Translations under genes and position numbers: made by a program
Shown: in pieces, positions 24,185 through 42,180 of the stretch
Position numbering within the stretch: the first letter of the stretch is position 1
Layout of the letters: each line of letters begins with the position of its first letter
The notes under the pieces: generated by a model
What the model was told of the DNA's origin: nothing
Databases searched by the model: none
What the model saw: only the letters and a program-made list of their open reading frames with translations
Assembly (NCBI GenBank): GCA_963693365.1
Contig: CAVNZM010000002.1
Span: forward strand, 4,960,001-5,024,000
Origin: Amoebidium appalachense
Taxonomy: Eukaryota; Ichthyosporea
DNA length: 64,000 bases
Direction: 5' to 3'

Positions 24185-24874
24185 GGGGCAAGAAAATGAA
24201 TGAAAAGAATAAACCAACACATGACAATAGACATCAAATGAAAACGACTAGCAACAAACGGGGGAGGGGGGGAAGGGTATATGCACTTGCGGCTTGAAAT
24301 TATAACGGTGGAGACATCAAACGACAAAACGTACAAGTGCGTTCAACACGTACGAAACCAGAAACAAAAACAAACTAAAAGAGAGAGAGAGAGAGAGAAA
24401 TAAGAGAAGCAAAAAGGTGGGGGGGGGGGGGGTAGGGGGGGGGGGTAATCACCTGGTGTGTAACTTCGGTTTTTTTCGGAGGTATCTTAGCGGGCATCTT
24501 CGCAGGCGTCTTATTGGGCATCTTATTGCGCACCTTAGGGGGTGCTTGTTTTGCCTTTGCACACCTCGGGAATGTGCCATCACATCTCTTCTTGGATCGA
24601 CGACAAACATCACACGGGTGGTGTGTGCGCACCTGCTTTGTCTCGTGCTTTTTCCTCTCGAGGGGAGGGGGAGATGGGGCAGGAGGGGCAGGTTGGGCGG
24701 GTACGAGATAGTACCAGACTGGTTGGGTGGTGGCGGGGAGATGTGGAAGCTCAGGGGGTGGAAGGGGGTGGAAGGGATGGGAGGGCTGGGGGGGCTGGAG
24801 GGGCTTGAGGGGCTGGGGGGGCTGGGAGGGTTGAGGGGGCTGGGGCGGTTGAGGCGGCTGGGGGGGCTGTGTAC

Positions 24875-24905
<31 letters not shown>

Positions 24906-24906
24906 T

Positions 24907-24963
<57 letters not shown>

Positions 24964-24990
24964 CATGTGTGTGTGTATGTGTGCTTTTTT

Positions 24991-25046
<56 letters not shown>

Positions 25047-25177
25047 GGGCTGGGTTAGAATGTGGGAGAGAGTATGAAATGACAATTTCCACAGCCGATA
25101 ACCTTTGCAGACATCCACAGAAAAAACAGAGAAAGAGAACGTACTATTACTGTGGGTAGAGGCCAATTTTACCCACG

Positions 25178-25211
<34 letters not shown>

Positions 25212-25651
25212 GTAATCCAAAGTGCCGGTTTGGACACTGTGGTGGTGATGGTGCAAGTGCGTGTTTGTGTTGATTGGGAAGGAAAGCAAAAGACAACACA
25301 CAAAAAACGCACAAAGCAAGAGAATCGGCTAAGATGTGGTGGTGGTGGGTTGGGGGGGGAAGGGGGGGGGCTGGAGAAAGGGTCTGAGAGTGCAGGTGTA
25401 TGAGTTGATGGGTGTGGGTATGGGACGGTGTGTCCATGGATAGATTGGAAATTCTCAGTTTCGGTTTAACAGTTGGTATTTACCAGTATATGTGCATATA
25501 GCAGATGCTGCAACCCCCGAAGAGAGGCAGAGAGCAAGGGGGGGGGGGGGGGGGGGGGGGGGGGATGCATTAGGGGGTGTGGCAAGGGAAGAGACAATGA
25601 ATAGGAATGATGGGGTGCAGAAAAGCAGACAGAAAAAGCCGAAAAAACAAA

Positions 25652-25715
<64 letters not shown>

Positions 25716-26301
25716 GAGAGAGAGAGAGAGAGAGAGGGAGGGGGGGGGGGGGGGGAGGGAGGGAGGGAGCAAAGCATTATAGAAATCCCACTAATCGAAA
25801 TTCGATCCTTTGCACTCATCCGCGAGACGACACAGAAGAGAGAGTGTGTGTGTATGTGTGTGCACGTGCGCGTGTATGTGTGTGCGCATGTATGTATGTG
25901 CGCGTGTATGTGTGTGCGCGTGAGCACACGTGTGTGTTCTTGCATGTGATTGTGCGTGCGTATGGTGTCGTGCGTGTGTGCTTTTCTGCACGTATGTGTA
26001 AGTGTCCATGTGATGTGTCTGTCTTTCTGTTTGCTCGAAATTCTTTACGGGGGAAGCTCCCCGGGGGGGAGGGGAGGGGAGGGGGAGGGGGGGGGGGAGG
26101 GGGGGGGGGAGGGGGGGCCGGGGGGGGAGGGGGGGGGGGAGGGGGGGGAGGAAGGAGGTTGCCACAATATCATCGGTTGGGACAGGATCCAGCTTCCAGT
26201 CAGGGTGTCTCCCTTTGAGGCAGGTGGCGTGCTTGCCGTCACATTTCTTCTTTCGCCTCGAACACATGGGGCACGCTGGTGGACGAACAGCAACTACAGG
26301 T
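21088..26301 (-). CDS. Protein with tandem Zn2Cys6-like half clusters, 3' exons of a multi-exon gene
   Basis: Supported exons, 5' to 3': about 26301-26165, 24656-24453, 23175-23011, 22604-22482, and a last exon about 21285-21088 (stop TGA). The middle three are phase 0-0. Each of the first four carries one cysteine module: CPMCSRRKKKCDGKHATC, CDVCRRSKKRCDGTFPRC, CDFCVRCKKRCDGTYPRC and CDKCRQGRRKCDGTCSFC. The first half of a fungal Zn(II)2Cys6 cluster reads C-x2-C-x6-C-x6-C with basic residues and CDG-x2-P, as seen here. The cysteines that would complete the two-zinc cluster are missing, so each module may bind a single zinc. Linkers are basic (AKMPAKIPPKK) or Ser/Pro/Glu repeats (ESPESSESS). 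The last exon is acidic with an NPF motif. Nuclear DNA binding is likely but inferred. The 5' end, the donor of the first exon and the acceptor of the last are uncertain. Confidence 0.6.
21404..21655 (+). repeat. Two copies of the dispersed family, each after a poly-G run
   Basis: Poly-G (21404-21439) is followed by TTTGAATACGGAACACGGTA. A second poly-G (21505-21532) is followed by TTGAATGCGTCAAAAAGTAC, which runs to GCCCATCCTCAG and ends in a further G run. The second copy matches 12631 and 58850 nearly exactly. Confidence 0.85.
21690..21905. repeat. (CA)n/(GT)n block
   Basis: CA-rich with ACACGGGC interruptions, ending GCGCGCGCGTGTGTACACGTG and (GT)n. Part of the duplicated segment that carries the zinc half-cluster exons. 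Confidence 0.85.
21980..22114 (-). pseudogene. Decayed duplicate of a zinc half-cluster exon
   Basis: Tandem duplicate of exon 22604-22482. It keeps the acceptor, the PWG-x4-DKC start and CDGTCSFC. The first cysteine of the module has become Trp (CDKC to WDKC), the donor is lost, and translation runs into a stop after GMLKA. Flanking sequence (the AAGGGTAAACACCCT end and the CACACGTCCAA boundary) is shared with the intact copy, so a segment of about 500 bp was duplicated. It is probably skipped in the mRNA. Confidence 0.65.
22180..22385. repeat. Poly-C and (CA)n tract
   Basis: About 35 C, CCT/CCACCA-rich DNA, then about 90 bp of perfect CA at 22297-22385. Confidence 0.9.
22790..22955 (-). 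repeat. Dispersed poly-G-headed repeat family, copy
   Basis: Minus-strand copy, C-rich on one side, containing CCTGAGGATGGGTTCTGC and CTTCGGTACTCTGTAACACC. Intron of the zinc half-cluster gene. Confidence 0.7.
23463..24190. repeat. Tandemly duplicated GA/GGGA composite, about 320 bp unit
   Basis: Two copies of a unit containing GGGCAAAGCGCGAGCGAGGG, GAGAAGCTGGT, GAGGGACGGAGAGAGCAAGT and GAGGGAGGGAGCCC, at about 23650-23795 and 23965-24095. Each is embedded in GA and GGGA microsatellites and a poly-G run. Confidence 0.85.
24740..25050. repeat. GGGGCTG minisatellite, (GT)n and poly-G
   Basis: GGCTGGGGG-type units (24740-24868), then about 85 bp of GT/GTAT, then about 55 G. Intron of the zinc half-cluster gene. 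Confidence 0.9.
25540..26150. repeat. Poly-G, (GA)n, GT-rich and G-rich block
   Basis: Poly-G 25540-25564, (GA)n with GCGA interruptions 25652-25736, GT/GC-rich 25845-26020, and nearly pure G/A 26060-26150. The last abuts the first zinc half-cluster exon. Confidence 0.85.
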
Positions 26302-26628
26302 GAGTTGCCGTGTGGTTGGGTGGGGGGAGGGGGGGGAGGGGGAGGGGAGAGGGGGGAGGGGGGAGGGGGGCAAGGGGGAGGGGCAGGGGGAAGGGTGGGG
26401 GTGGGGGGGAAAGGGAAAAGAGGAGGGAAGAGGGATGGGGGGATAAGCAAAGCAAAGCAGATCCAAACTCAAAAGATGATGTCACAAAGCAAAAAGTGTG
26501 CGAATCAAGGGAAAGTCCAAGAGGAAGTCTGAAATGAGCCCGTCTTCCTGGGGTTTCTCTTGCCTCCGCGATAAAACATGAATTGGGGCTCTCTTGCTCG
26601 TGCCCAAGTGCTTGTATGTGTGTGTATG

Positions 26629-26704
<76 letters not shown>

Positions 26705-26754
26705 ATGTCTGTTTTAAGTGTGTCTGTTTCTGTGTGAAAGTGTGGTGTGTGTCT

Positions 26755-26802
<48 letters not shown>

Positions 26803-26994
26803 ATGGAAGATCTTTGAAAATAAGGGACAGGGAGAGGGGAGTTTGACGGAGGGTTCGAGGTGAGTGTGGATAATTCGGATGTTGTGTGACTAAAACGTGC
26901 CTGCAAGTGCATTCTGAATTAAGAATGTGTCGGGCTAATCTTTGCACGGACACTGAAGGAAAAGAAGAGGGAAAAGGAAGGAGATGGCGGTGGT

Positions 26995-27025
<31 letters not shown>

Positions 27026-28093
27026 GGGGGGGGGGGGGGGGAAGGGGGGTGACTGGCTGCGTGTTTCGATTTTTGTGGTTTTCTGCATGTGGGCACGGAA
27101 TTTGGTTTGTGTTTGATTGACCTAGGTCGTGAAGGAGTGTGGAGATGCGGGACAAGTACCTCCCAGCTCTACTTTCTCTTTTTGACTTGCTTTTCCATGT
27201 CTACCTCGGGGTTTTTCTTTTTGCGCTAAATAGACCCCAGGGTAGCTGTAGTAGGGGACAGGGGTTGTGAGGTTAAAGGGTGTACCCCACCTGTTTTCAA
27301 CCCTGTAGCCATGTTGTTTTCTTTCTTTCCTCTCTGGGATTTCCCTGCTTCTATACTCTTCTCTTCTAATATGTGCGTAGCCTATTTTGATCTTGGGTGC
27401 TATATGCTCCTTAGGTACTATTGCACATCCACACAACCATTCACTCGAGCTCTCTGCTTGTAAAAAGTAGGAGTAGTCGGCCTGTGTGTTTCAATTACGG
27501 CCTAGGTGTGACCCGTTACGCAGCTATTTACTTCCAAAGGTTGCAAGTGGAGTTAAAAGCTAAGCATGTGAGAGGAGTACTTGGGCGCTAGTGGGAATAA
27601 CTCATGCATGTTTTAACGCTTCTGAGTATCATAGTTTTCGGATGCGGAGCTGTCAACCGTGGATTGACGGTTATAACGGACGCGCGGTAAATCATTCTAG
27701 TAGCTATAGGGGCTAATAATTACATAGCTGGAGGAAAAACGGAGGGGCCACCAATAAAATGTGCATGGTTTTACATGTGTGTGACTGTGTGTGCGCTTTG
27801 GTCACATTTACAGTGTATGGCGTGTGCGTGCGGACGAAGGCGCGTGCGGCGCGTGGGTGTGTACGTACGAACAGAACGGCACAGTACTAGTGGCAGCGCT
27901 GGTGTGCGTGTGTTTGTGGGTATGGTATGGCATACATATGCATGTGTATACATGTGTGTGACATAACGTGTACGTACTTCACTGTGGCATGCACATGTGC
28001 GCTGTGCACGTGGAGGGGAGAGATGGCCCGGGCCGGGCCCGGGAAGGGGAGGGGAGGTGGACCCGGGGTGGGTGGGTGGGCGGGCCCCAGAGG

Positions 28094-28158
<65 letters not shown>

Positions 28159-28828
28159 ATAACAATAGATAAACATGGGCACGGCAAAAATGAAATCAAA
28201 GTTTACAAAATATTCAACAACTATTTGTACACCGTCGACATGTGGCATTTCTCGACCGCGTGCACCTTATATGGCAAATGCCTAAAAGGGAAACATGGCC
28301 ATAATTAGGCAAAATAGGGGGGGGGGGGGGGGGGGGACCCTTGCTCACGCGGAACTGGTCGGGGCAGATTAATAAAAAACAAAAACCCCGCAGCAAGCAT
28401 ACACGTCACAACTCAAGAAGTTGTACGATACTTGTTTTTGAAACATGATAGGTGAACCAGATATATTGCGTGCCGTATACGTACTGGCAGACTGTCCTTT
28501 GGTGACTCGTTATGCTGCCAGCTTAATATGGATATCGATGGCTGGATAGGGGACTAAATTTCAAATTATACTATACAATATCATGCATATATGGTTATTT
28601 ACAATCTATGATAAGTTGGCCCCGTTCAAGCAACATGAATCTATGATACCTACACAAAACAAAGCTATTTTGTGCCAGGGCTGACCACTTAAAGTGCACC
28701 TATGATGATCACCCACACGGGCATCCAACCTAAGGCCGCTTATGTAGAATACCGTTTGTTAAAGCACCCCACATATCCAATGATGGTACATAAAGGGTCT
28801 TTCCAGCCACCTTCTCATTGGTCAAAGA
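26302..28828. other. Region between the zinc half-cluster gene and the 7TM-RGS gene
   Basis: Holds G-rich DNA (26310-26440), about 75 bp of GT (26627-26702), poly-G runs at 26769-26801, 27000-27040, 28100-28157 and 28319-28336, and about 800 bp of unique DNA (27060-27760). The 5' exons of the zinc half-cluster gene probably lie here, but none could be joined in phase. A minus-strand open frame at 27122-27436 shows no recognised motif. Confidence 0.45.
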
Positions 28829-35778
<6,950 letters not shown>

Positions 35779-36041
35779 TGTATGAGCGAGATATCCCTTG
35801 GATAGTCGGGCCTATAGACCCCCCTCTCTGATAGACCCCCCTGGCATGCCCCTAGCCTGCCGCACGCATCATGCCAGCTCAGTCTCTCGCTGGCGCTCTC
35901 TCGTTCAGGTCTGATCCTTTCTTGTTACACGTGTCGTAGCTCTCCCACGCGTCCGACAATACAGGCTCACCCACGTTATCACGAGGTCAGTGTCTCTTTG
36001 CCTGTCTTGTCTCCTTTCCGTGCCTGGAGCACGTTGACACA
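35779..36041 (+). repeat. 5' LTR of gypsy element
   Basis: 263 bp, base-for-base identical to 49921-50183 by eye. Followed by the initiator-tRNA-like primer-binding site at 36042. Confidence 0.95.
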
Positions 36042-37176
36042 TGGTAGCAGAAAAGGTTCTTTCCTTAGCGCCCTGAGAGCCCCTACCGTCACGTTTTCCA
36101 CTTGTGCCTCTGCTCTGCCAAAAAAACTCTTTATTTTTTATTTTTTTTACTTTTTTCTTCCTTAGCAACCTACCGGCAGACCTTTAGGTTACTTCTTGTG
36201 TGTTTGCTTATGTCTCACCGCTGTTCTTTCCTGCCAAGTTGCCTTGCTGAAGAAGACTTGACTGTTCTTTCGTTTTTGGCTGTTTCTACGTTTTTTCGTT
36301 TTTTTCACCCCATCCGAAGCATCTTCCTTTTCCATGGGCTCATTTCCGAAGCCACCTGCCAACGCCCTTTACTTTCGTTTGCGGTATAGTTTCCTGGCCC
36401 CCTGTTGCTACTTTCCTGCTTGACTTTGTACAAACATCCTTGCCTTTACGTTTTTGGCCTGTTTTACGTTTTCCACTTTTGCCTTCACATCCTTAGCATC
36501 TTGCCTTCCCATTGGCTGCCCAGTTGCCCTAACTTCACACTAGCTTTACCTGTATACCGCTGTATGCTGTTTTTGCAAAAAACACACAACCCAATGCACA
36601 CGAAATTCTGCTGTCAAACAGACCATGATACAATTGCTATACCAACTGCTGTCTACTTTTTGCCTACACAACGAAGCATTGCCTCGCTGAAGGTCATACA
36701 CACAGCACAGCCACAATAAATATTACGCTTGCCAGCGGCAAGTTGCTTTAGTTTTCCGCCGCCGATGCTAAAATTAGTCCGACCGTACGTTTTGTTTTGC
36801 CAAAACATAGTCTGCTAGCACCTTTATACCACCCATACTTGCACTTGGCCGCTGTCGCCACCCTTTACACACTTGCTTGCTGATATATGGCCGCTGTCGC
36901 CATTAACACACACTGCTGTGTGCCCGTTGCTGATGCTTGGCCGCTGCGCCACACATACACTTTGCCTTTGCTTCTCTTGGCCGCCGTTGCCACACGCTTG
37001 CGATCACACTAGGCCACTGTTGCCACACCCTGCTTTCACGCTTGACACACTCTAGCCTTTGACCGCTGTGTCACACAAAGCCTTTGTTTTGCACTTGCCC
37101 GGTTTTGCTCTCATTCCCTTTTGGCCACCGATGCCCCCCCACGTGCAAGCTGCCGTTACCCTAACCCGATAGATTT

Positions 37177-37210
<34 letters not shown>

Positions 37211-37371
37211 TTAAAAATTTTTTTTTATAAAAAAAAAAAAAAAAATCTGGTTTATGCATTCGAGCTGCTAGCAATCGAAACGACTCACTGCCCCACGACT
37301 CACTGCCTCACTACGTACCAAAAATCACTTTGACTTACACTGCAATACCACACCCACCGACCCACACTACC
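36042..37371 (+). other. Gypsy leader (untranslated) with spaced GGCCGCTG repeats and an A/T hairpin
   Basis: Pyrimidine-rich leader. From about 36845 to 37135 it carries seven variants of TGGCCGCTGTCGCCACAC spaced 35-60 bp apart. At 37168-37248 poly-T and poly-A runs can fold back on each other just before the gag start. Confidence 0.7.
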
Positions 37372-38580
37372 ATGGCTAATCCCAACGCTCTGAACAATCA
37401 TTATGCCATTATGGCCCTGCCTGCTGAGCTCCATGCCGCCCCGCAGCAGCAGGTACAAGAACCTGACAACCCTGGCACGCCTATATATGTTGCTTCCCCT
37501 GATAATAGCGATGATGAAGAAGTCTGGGACCCTGCCTATGGCCACTGGCAGGTAGACACTGCTTTGCACCCCCATATTACCGTCCGCCGAAACAAACTGC
37601 CCAAAAATGTTGCTGCTGCCCCATTCACCAAAGACAATGAGCCTCATGCCCCACTTGTGTTTGGCACACAGAATACTGAACTTGTCGCAGTGACAGCATG
37701 CCCCAATGACTCAAACAATGACGAAGATTGGATAGATGCACGTTTCTATTTCAATGCTTATGACATGCTGCCTCCCATGCCAGTGCGCGCGAAAACCTTT
37801 GCCAACCCACACCCACCTATGCAGGAACCTGTCCTTGTTGCCATGGATCCACAGCCCCAATTGTTTGCCGCTGGCAATGCCGCCCCCGTGCCCCACGTTG
37901 GTGGTGCTGCCCCCGACGTGCCCCACGTTGGTGGTGCCGCCCCCGTGCCCCAAGTTGGTGGTGCTGCCCCCGTGCCCCCGGGCCTTGGTGTCCCCGTGCC
38001 CCCTGTTGCTGGTGCTGCCCCCGTGCTCCCCGTTGCTGGTGGTGCCCCTGGTGGTGCTGCTGCTGTTCCTGGTGGCGTCCCGGCCGCTGCCCCTGCTCAG
38101 GGTGCGGGCCAGCCTGCCGCCCACATGGCCGCTGTGGTCCCTGCCGAGCATCAACAGCACGCTGCTGCTGCCGCTGGTCACGCCGTCGCACAACCGGTGA
38201 TGCAACCCATTGCCTTCCTCCAGCAGGGTGATGCTAACCTGGCTGCCGCTCTCGCCATTGCCCACCGTGACCAACAGCTGCGTAACCCGCGCGCCGAGAT
38301 TCTCAAGACTTGCAAGGCGTCCCTCATGAATGTCACCACGTCTGACAAGGACGCATTTGAGAATTTTGAGACGCACCTCAACTACACGCTCACCACTGTT
38401 GATGGCGCCAACACCCTCACCGACGGGGAAAAGAAGATGCTGTTGCTTGCCCTGCAGCACAACGTGTACAAGAATGCGCTTAAGGACATCTCCGTCCACC
38501 CGGAGCTGACGTTTGAAGAGGCACTCGCCCGCGTGAAGAATGTGCACCTCACTCCCGACGAGCTTTGCCCCTGGCGCAGC

Positions 38581-39067
38581 TGTAAACAACTGTACACATG
38601 AACTGTACATGATGTTTACTAAAGAATGTGATCTACTAGCACACGATTCGTGCTTTGTCATGAATATCACATAAATATTATGTCCGCACCAATAGGACTC
38701 ACTCTGACCTAAGAATTGAACCATATATGGTTCTTCCGCTGCATACCACATAAACGAAGTGAACCAATAAGAGGTTTGCATAAATAGGACAAAGGTCTGA
38801 CTGGCTCGGACTGGCCGCACCAGAATCACGAATGGCATGTTGCCACCCGCGCTGGCCGCGGATGAAGCAATCCTGGGCCTTGATCCGAAACCTGGGGGCT
38901 ATATAACAAAGCCGTCCCAGTACGGGGATCACATCAGTGAAGTCTGAGACAGACTGAGTCGGCCCATAGTAAAAGCAACCTGGCCGCGTGTGCCTTTCTA
39001 CCCGTTCTCTGTCTTTATTTTGATTCAGTTGTACTCTGCCTTATCCTAACTAGTCCAACTGTTTACA
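38581..39067 (+). repeat. 5' LTR of nested element
   Basis: TGTAAACA...TGTTTACA with a TATATAAC box at about 38900. The LTR end plus primer-binding site is duplicated about 45 bp further on (39102-39127). Confidence 0.9.
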
Positions 39068-41645
39068 TTGGCGACCGCGGCAGGACACTGTTTTACATTG
39101 CCAACTGTTTACATTGGCGACCGCGCAGTTCAAGAATCTCGCATCCTTCGAATCTCACATCTTTCAATCAGTTCAAGAATCTCACATCTTTCAATCAGCT
39201 CAAGAATCTCCCATGGCCGATCACAATCCTTTTTACCCCGATGATAGGCACATCTTTCCTTGTCCGGCTTAGAATATATACACCGACAAGTTTGAAGTGG
39301 CCAGCCCACCTACACGGAAAGAATTGAAAGCATGTAAAACTTCTTTTGCTACGACACATCAAAAATGTGAAGAAAAACGAATACACAACGAAACAACGAA
39401 TACACGAACAAACGAATAAAGAATTGCTAACGAAGCAATGAACCAACGAAAAACGAACTATCACGAATACGCAATGAAATAAAGAATTAACGACAAGCGA
39501 ATGCATAAAGGAAATACGAAATGAATGCAACACAAAACAAAACAAAGTAACGAAGTTATCAAACGACAAAAAACGAAAAACGAAAGCAAAATGAAATGGA
39601 AATACGAAAATGAAAGAACGAATGCACAACACTGCTTGGGTTGCAATGCACACAGCCCCCTCTATGTTACGAAGAAAAGAAAACCGTTGCCCTTGCGTGC
39701 ATTGCGCTATTGCACACTGTCATCGTGTCCATGCCACCGCATGCACCTCCACACTCGCAAGCCAGATGCACGGCCACTTTCAGCACGAATGCATTTAAAG
39801 AAGAAGATAGTCGCTGTTCCTATAGCATTGAGGACATAAGGTGCTGTGAAAGTAGTTTTGCATGCATGCTTCGAATTTCTTGCTGTTTTCGAATACAGCA
39901 TGCCCCATAGTTTAGCGGCGCACAGGATGCACAACATGCGCATGAATGTATGCTGGCATGCCTAAACACATTACGAACATATGCCTCATGTATGGCGGCC
40001 CTTCCTGGTGCCACGCCCTAACGAATTTGCACTCTTGGTGCACAAAAGGCATGTAATAAAGTCGATGCAGAACTTTTGTTCATGCATGTGAAAAACAAAG
40101 AAGGTGTTGGGTACGAATTTTAAGGTGAATGCCCGTCTGTGGCAATACTGTGTAACATACCAATTACACTGTCAAGCCTTGCACTAGCTGCCGGCACACC
40201 CCCACCAGAACAAAAGAATGTGGTATGGGCACCGTTCCCTCACAACCCCAGCATACAGTGTCAGTATTTTGGCTGGAAGCCTTTCAGTTTCGAATTACGA
40301 ATACCCTCCTTCACTACTGAAGAAAGTGACGTGGAAGACGAATACGAATACGAATGCAAGGTGTTGTTGACTAACACATCGGACCATCATGTGTACCTAG
40401 GCCCTGGTACGGAGGTGACCATGTTATTCCCTTGCAATATGATGACACTGTAACAATTTAGCACGTGCATACCCCACCAATGGGCACATGCGGGAGACAA
40501 CCCCACAAGCTGCCTTATTGGGCACCTCTGCTAAAACGAATATTCTTCTCACGAAGGAACAGAAGAATGCCACGAACACGAACCACACACCCCCCAGGCA
40601 GCTACTTACGTCTGATGTATGAAAGTAGTAGGTGTGTGAATGGGGTAACTACATGAACACCAACACGAAAGAAAGCACAGCACAAAGCAGTTCCACGAAT
40701 ACGAATGGTTTTGGTATTCCACATAACGAACAGAACCTACAGTAGGGCCACCTACAAATGAAGCAGAGGATGGGGCACCATCCAGACCTGCACTGGAGGA
40801 TATGAAGATACGAAGCGCGCTCACGAAGTTGCTTACAAAAGAAAGGGCGACTGCGACGACTTTTCTTTTTAGGCCAAGCCTCCAGAAGAATGTATTATGC
40901 CTGGAATCCCCCTGCTCAACGAAAATGGCTGGCAAATGGGATACGAAAACTGCTCACGAATGGAAGCATGTGTTTTCTGAAGGAGGCTTGCTTTGCCTAC
41001 CCTCTTCTTATGAATTATGAACCGGGCTTTTACTGGTTCTGACGGGTGATATATTTCTTTATGTCGCCCAACGAAGAACACTTGGGCATTTTTATTCTGT
41101 TTTTCCCAGCTCCGATGATGCAGGGTTAAAGCTGAAAGGAAAGAAGTGCTCTTTGTTCATGAAAGAAGTGGCTTTTCCGGCCATGGTGACTCGCCTTACA
41201 GTCTTAAGGTAGAACCGGGATAAGGAGCAGCGGCTAAGCCTTGAAGCTATCCACCACTACCTGAGCTACGAAGTGACCTAAGGCTCGAGTTATATTCATT
41301 ATCGAATGTTTGGTATGATCATTCATCCACACAACCAAATTACTCGCAATTGAAAACGAATCTGCGGGAGTATCCTAAAAAGGAAAAATTCCCAAAAAGG
41401 AAAATACTACTTCTACAGAAAAGCCAAGCACAGAGACGAAGGCTTAGCGAATTATTCGCACGCACACTCTGCAACAATCTTCGCCACGAAAATGAAATCA
41501 CAGAAGAATGCTGCATGAATTTACGTTTTGGCAAATGAAGAAGTGCTCATAGACGTGCACAACTCTATTCCACCGTCCTTGCTCTGTTCTGTCCAGCAGC
41601 TCGGCACACACAAGAATTCTCGCTGAAGGTTGTTTATCGCCTCTC

Positions 41646-41683
41646 AGCCTGGTGGTTTGCTTGTCTAACGACACCACCAGGCT
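41646..41683 (+). promoter_or_regulatory. 11-bp perfect hairpin before the polypurine tract
   Basis: AGCCTGGTGGT (41646-41656) pairs with ACCACCAGGCT (41673-41683) across a 16-nt loop, 8 bp upstream of the nested element's polypurine tract. Role unknown. Confidence 0.6.
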
Positions 41684-41700
41684 CCCGACAAGGGGGGGAG

Positions 41701-42180
41701 TGTAAACAACTGTACACATGAACTGTACATGTTTACTAAAGAATGTGATCTACTAGCACACGATTCGTGCTTTGTCATGAATATCACATAAATATTATGT
41801 CCGCACCAATAGGACTCACTCTGACCTAAGAATTGAACCATATATGGTTCTTCCGCTGCATACCACATAAACGAAGTGAACCAATAAGAGGTTTGCATAA
41901 ATAGGACAAAGGTCTGACTGGCTCGGACCGCACCAGAATCACGAATGGCATGTTGCCACCCGCGCTGGCCGCGGATGAAGCAATCCTGGGCCTTGATCCG
42001 AAACCTGGGGGCTATATAACAAAGCCGTCCCAGTACGGGGATCACATCAGTGAAGTCTGAGACAGACTGAGTCGGCCCATAGTAAAAGCAACCTGGCCGC
42101 GTGTGCCTTTCTACCCGTTCTCTGTCTTTATTTTGATTCAGTTGTACTCTGCCTTATCCTAACTAGTCCAACTGTTTACA
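41701..42180 (+). repeat. 3' LTR of nested element
   Basis: 480 bp, nearly identical to 38581-39067, directly preceded by the polypurine tract and followed by the second GCAGC. Confidence 0.9.

Larger units (their letters stand above)
38581..42180 (+). mobile_element. Nested LTR retroelement without recognisable pol
   Basis: Inserted in gypsy gag with a 5-bp target duplication GCAGC (38576-38580 and 42181-42185). LTRs are 38581-39067 (487 bp) and 41701-42180 (480 bp), starting TGTAAACA and ending TGTTTACA. By eye they differ only by a 3-bp and a 4-bp indel. TTGGCGACCGCGG after the first LTR is a likely primer-binding site, and AAGGGGGGGAG before the second is the polypurine tract. The 2.6-kb interior has only short broken frames. 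One, at 40139-40453, encodes a stretch ending VLLTNTSDHHVYLGPGTEVT. It is therefore probably a non-autonomous element mobilised in trans. Confidence 0.9.

Noticed and set aside
26215-26310. Plus-strand donor-like ACTACAG-GTGAGT at the edge of the first zinc half-cluster exon
   Set aside because: The plus reading has no conserved motif, while the minus reading keeps CPMC...CDG. Treated as coincidence.
27122-27436. 104-aa minus-strand ORF as the first exon of the zinc half-cluster gene
   Set aside because: No splice junction joins it in phase to 26301, and a promising NLS-like reading (MEKQVKKRK) stops at once.
37711-38838. 375-aa minus-strand ORF over gypsy gag
   Set aside because: Antisense of the Pro/Ala-rich minisatellite in gag. 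No domain, and it crosses the nested-element boundary.
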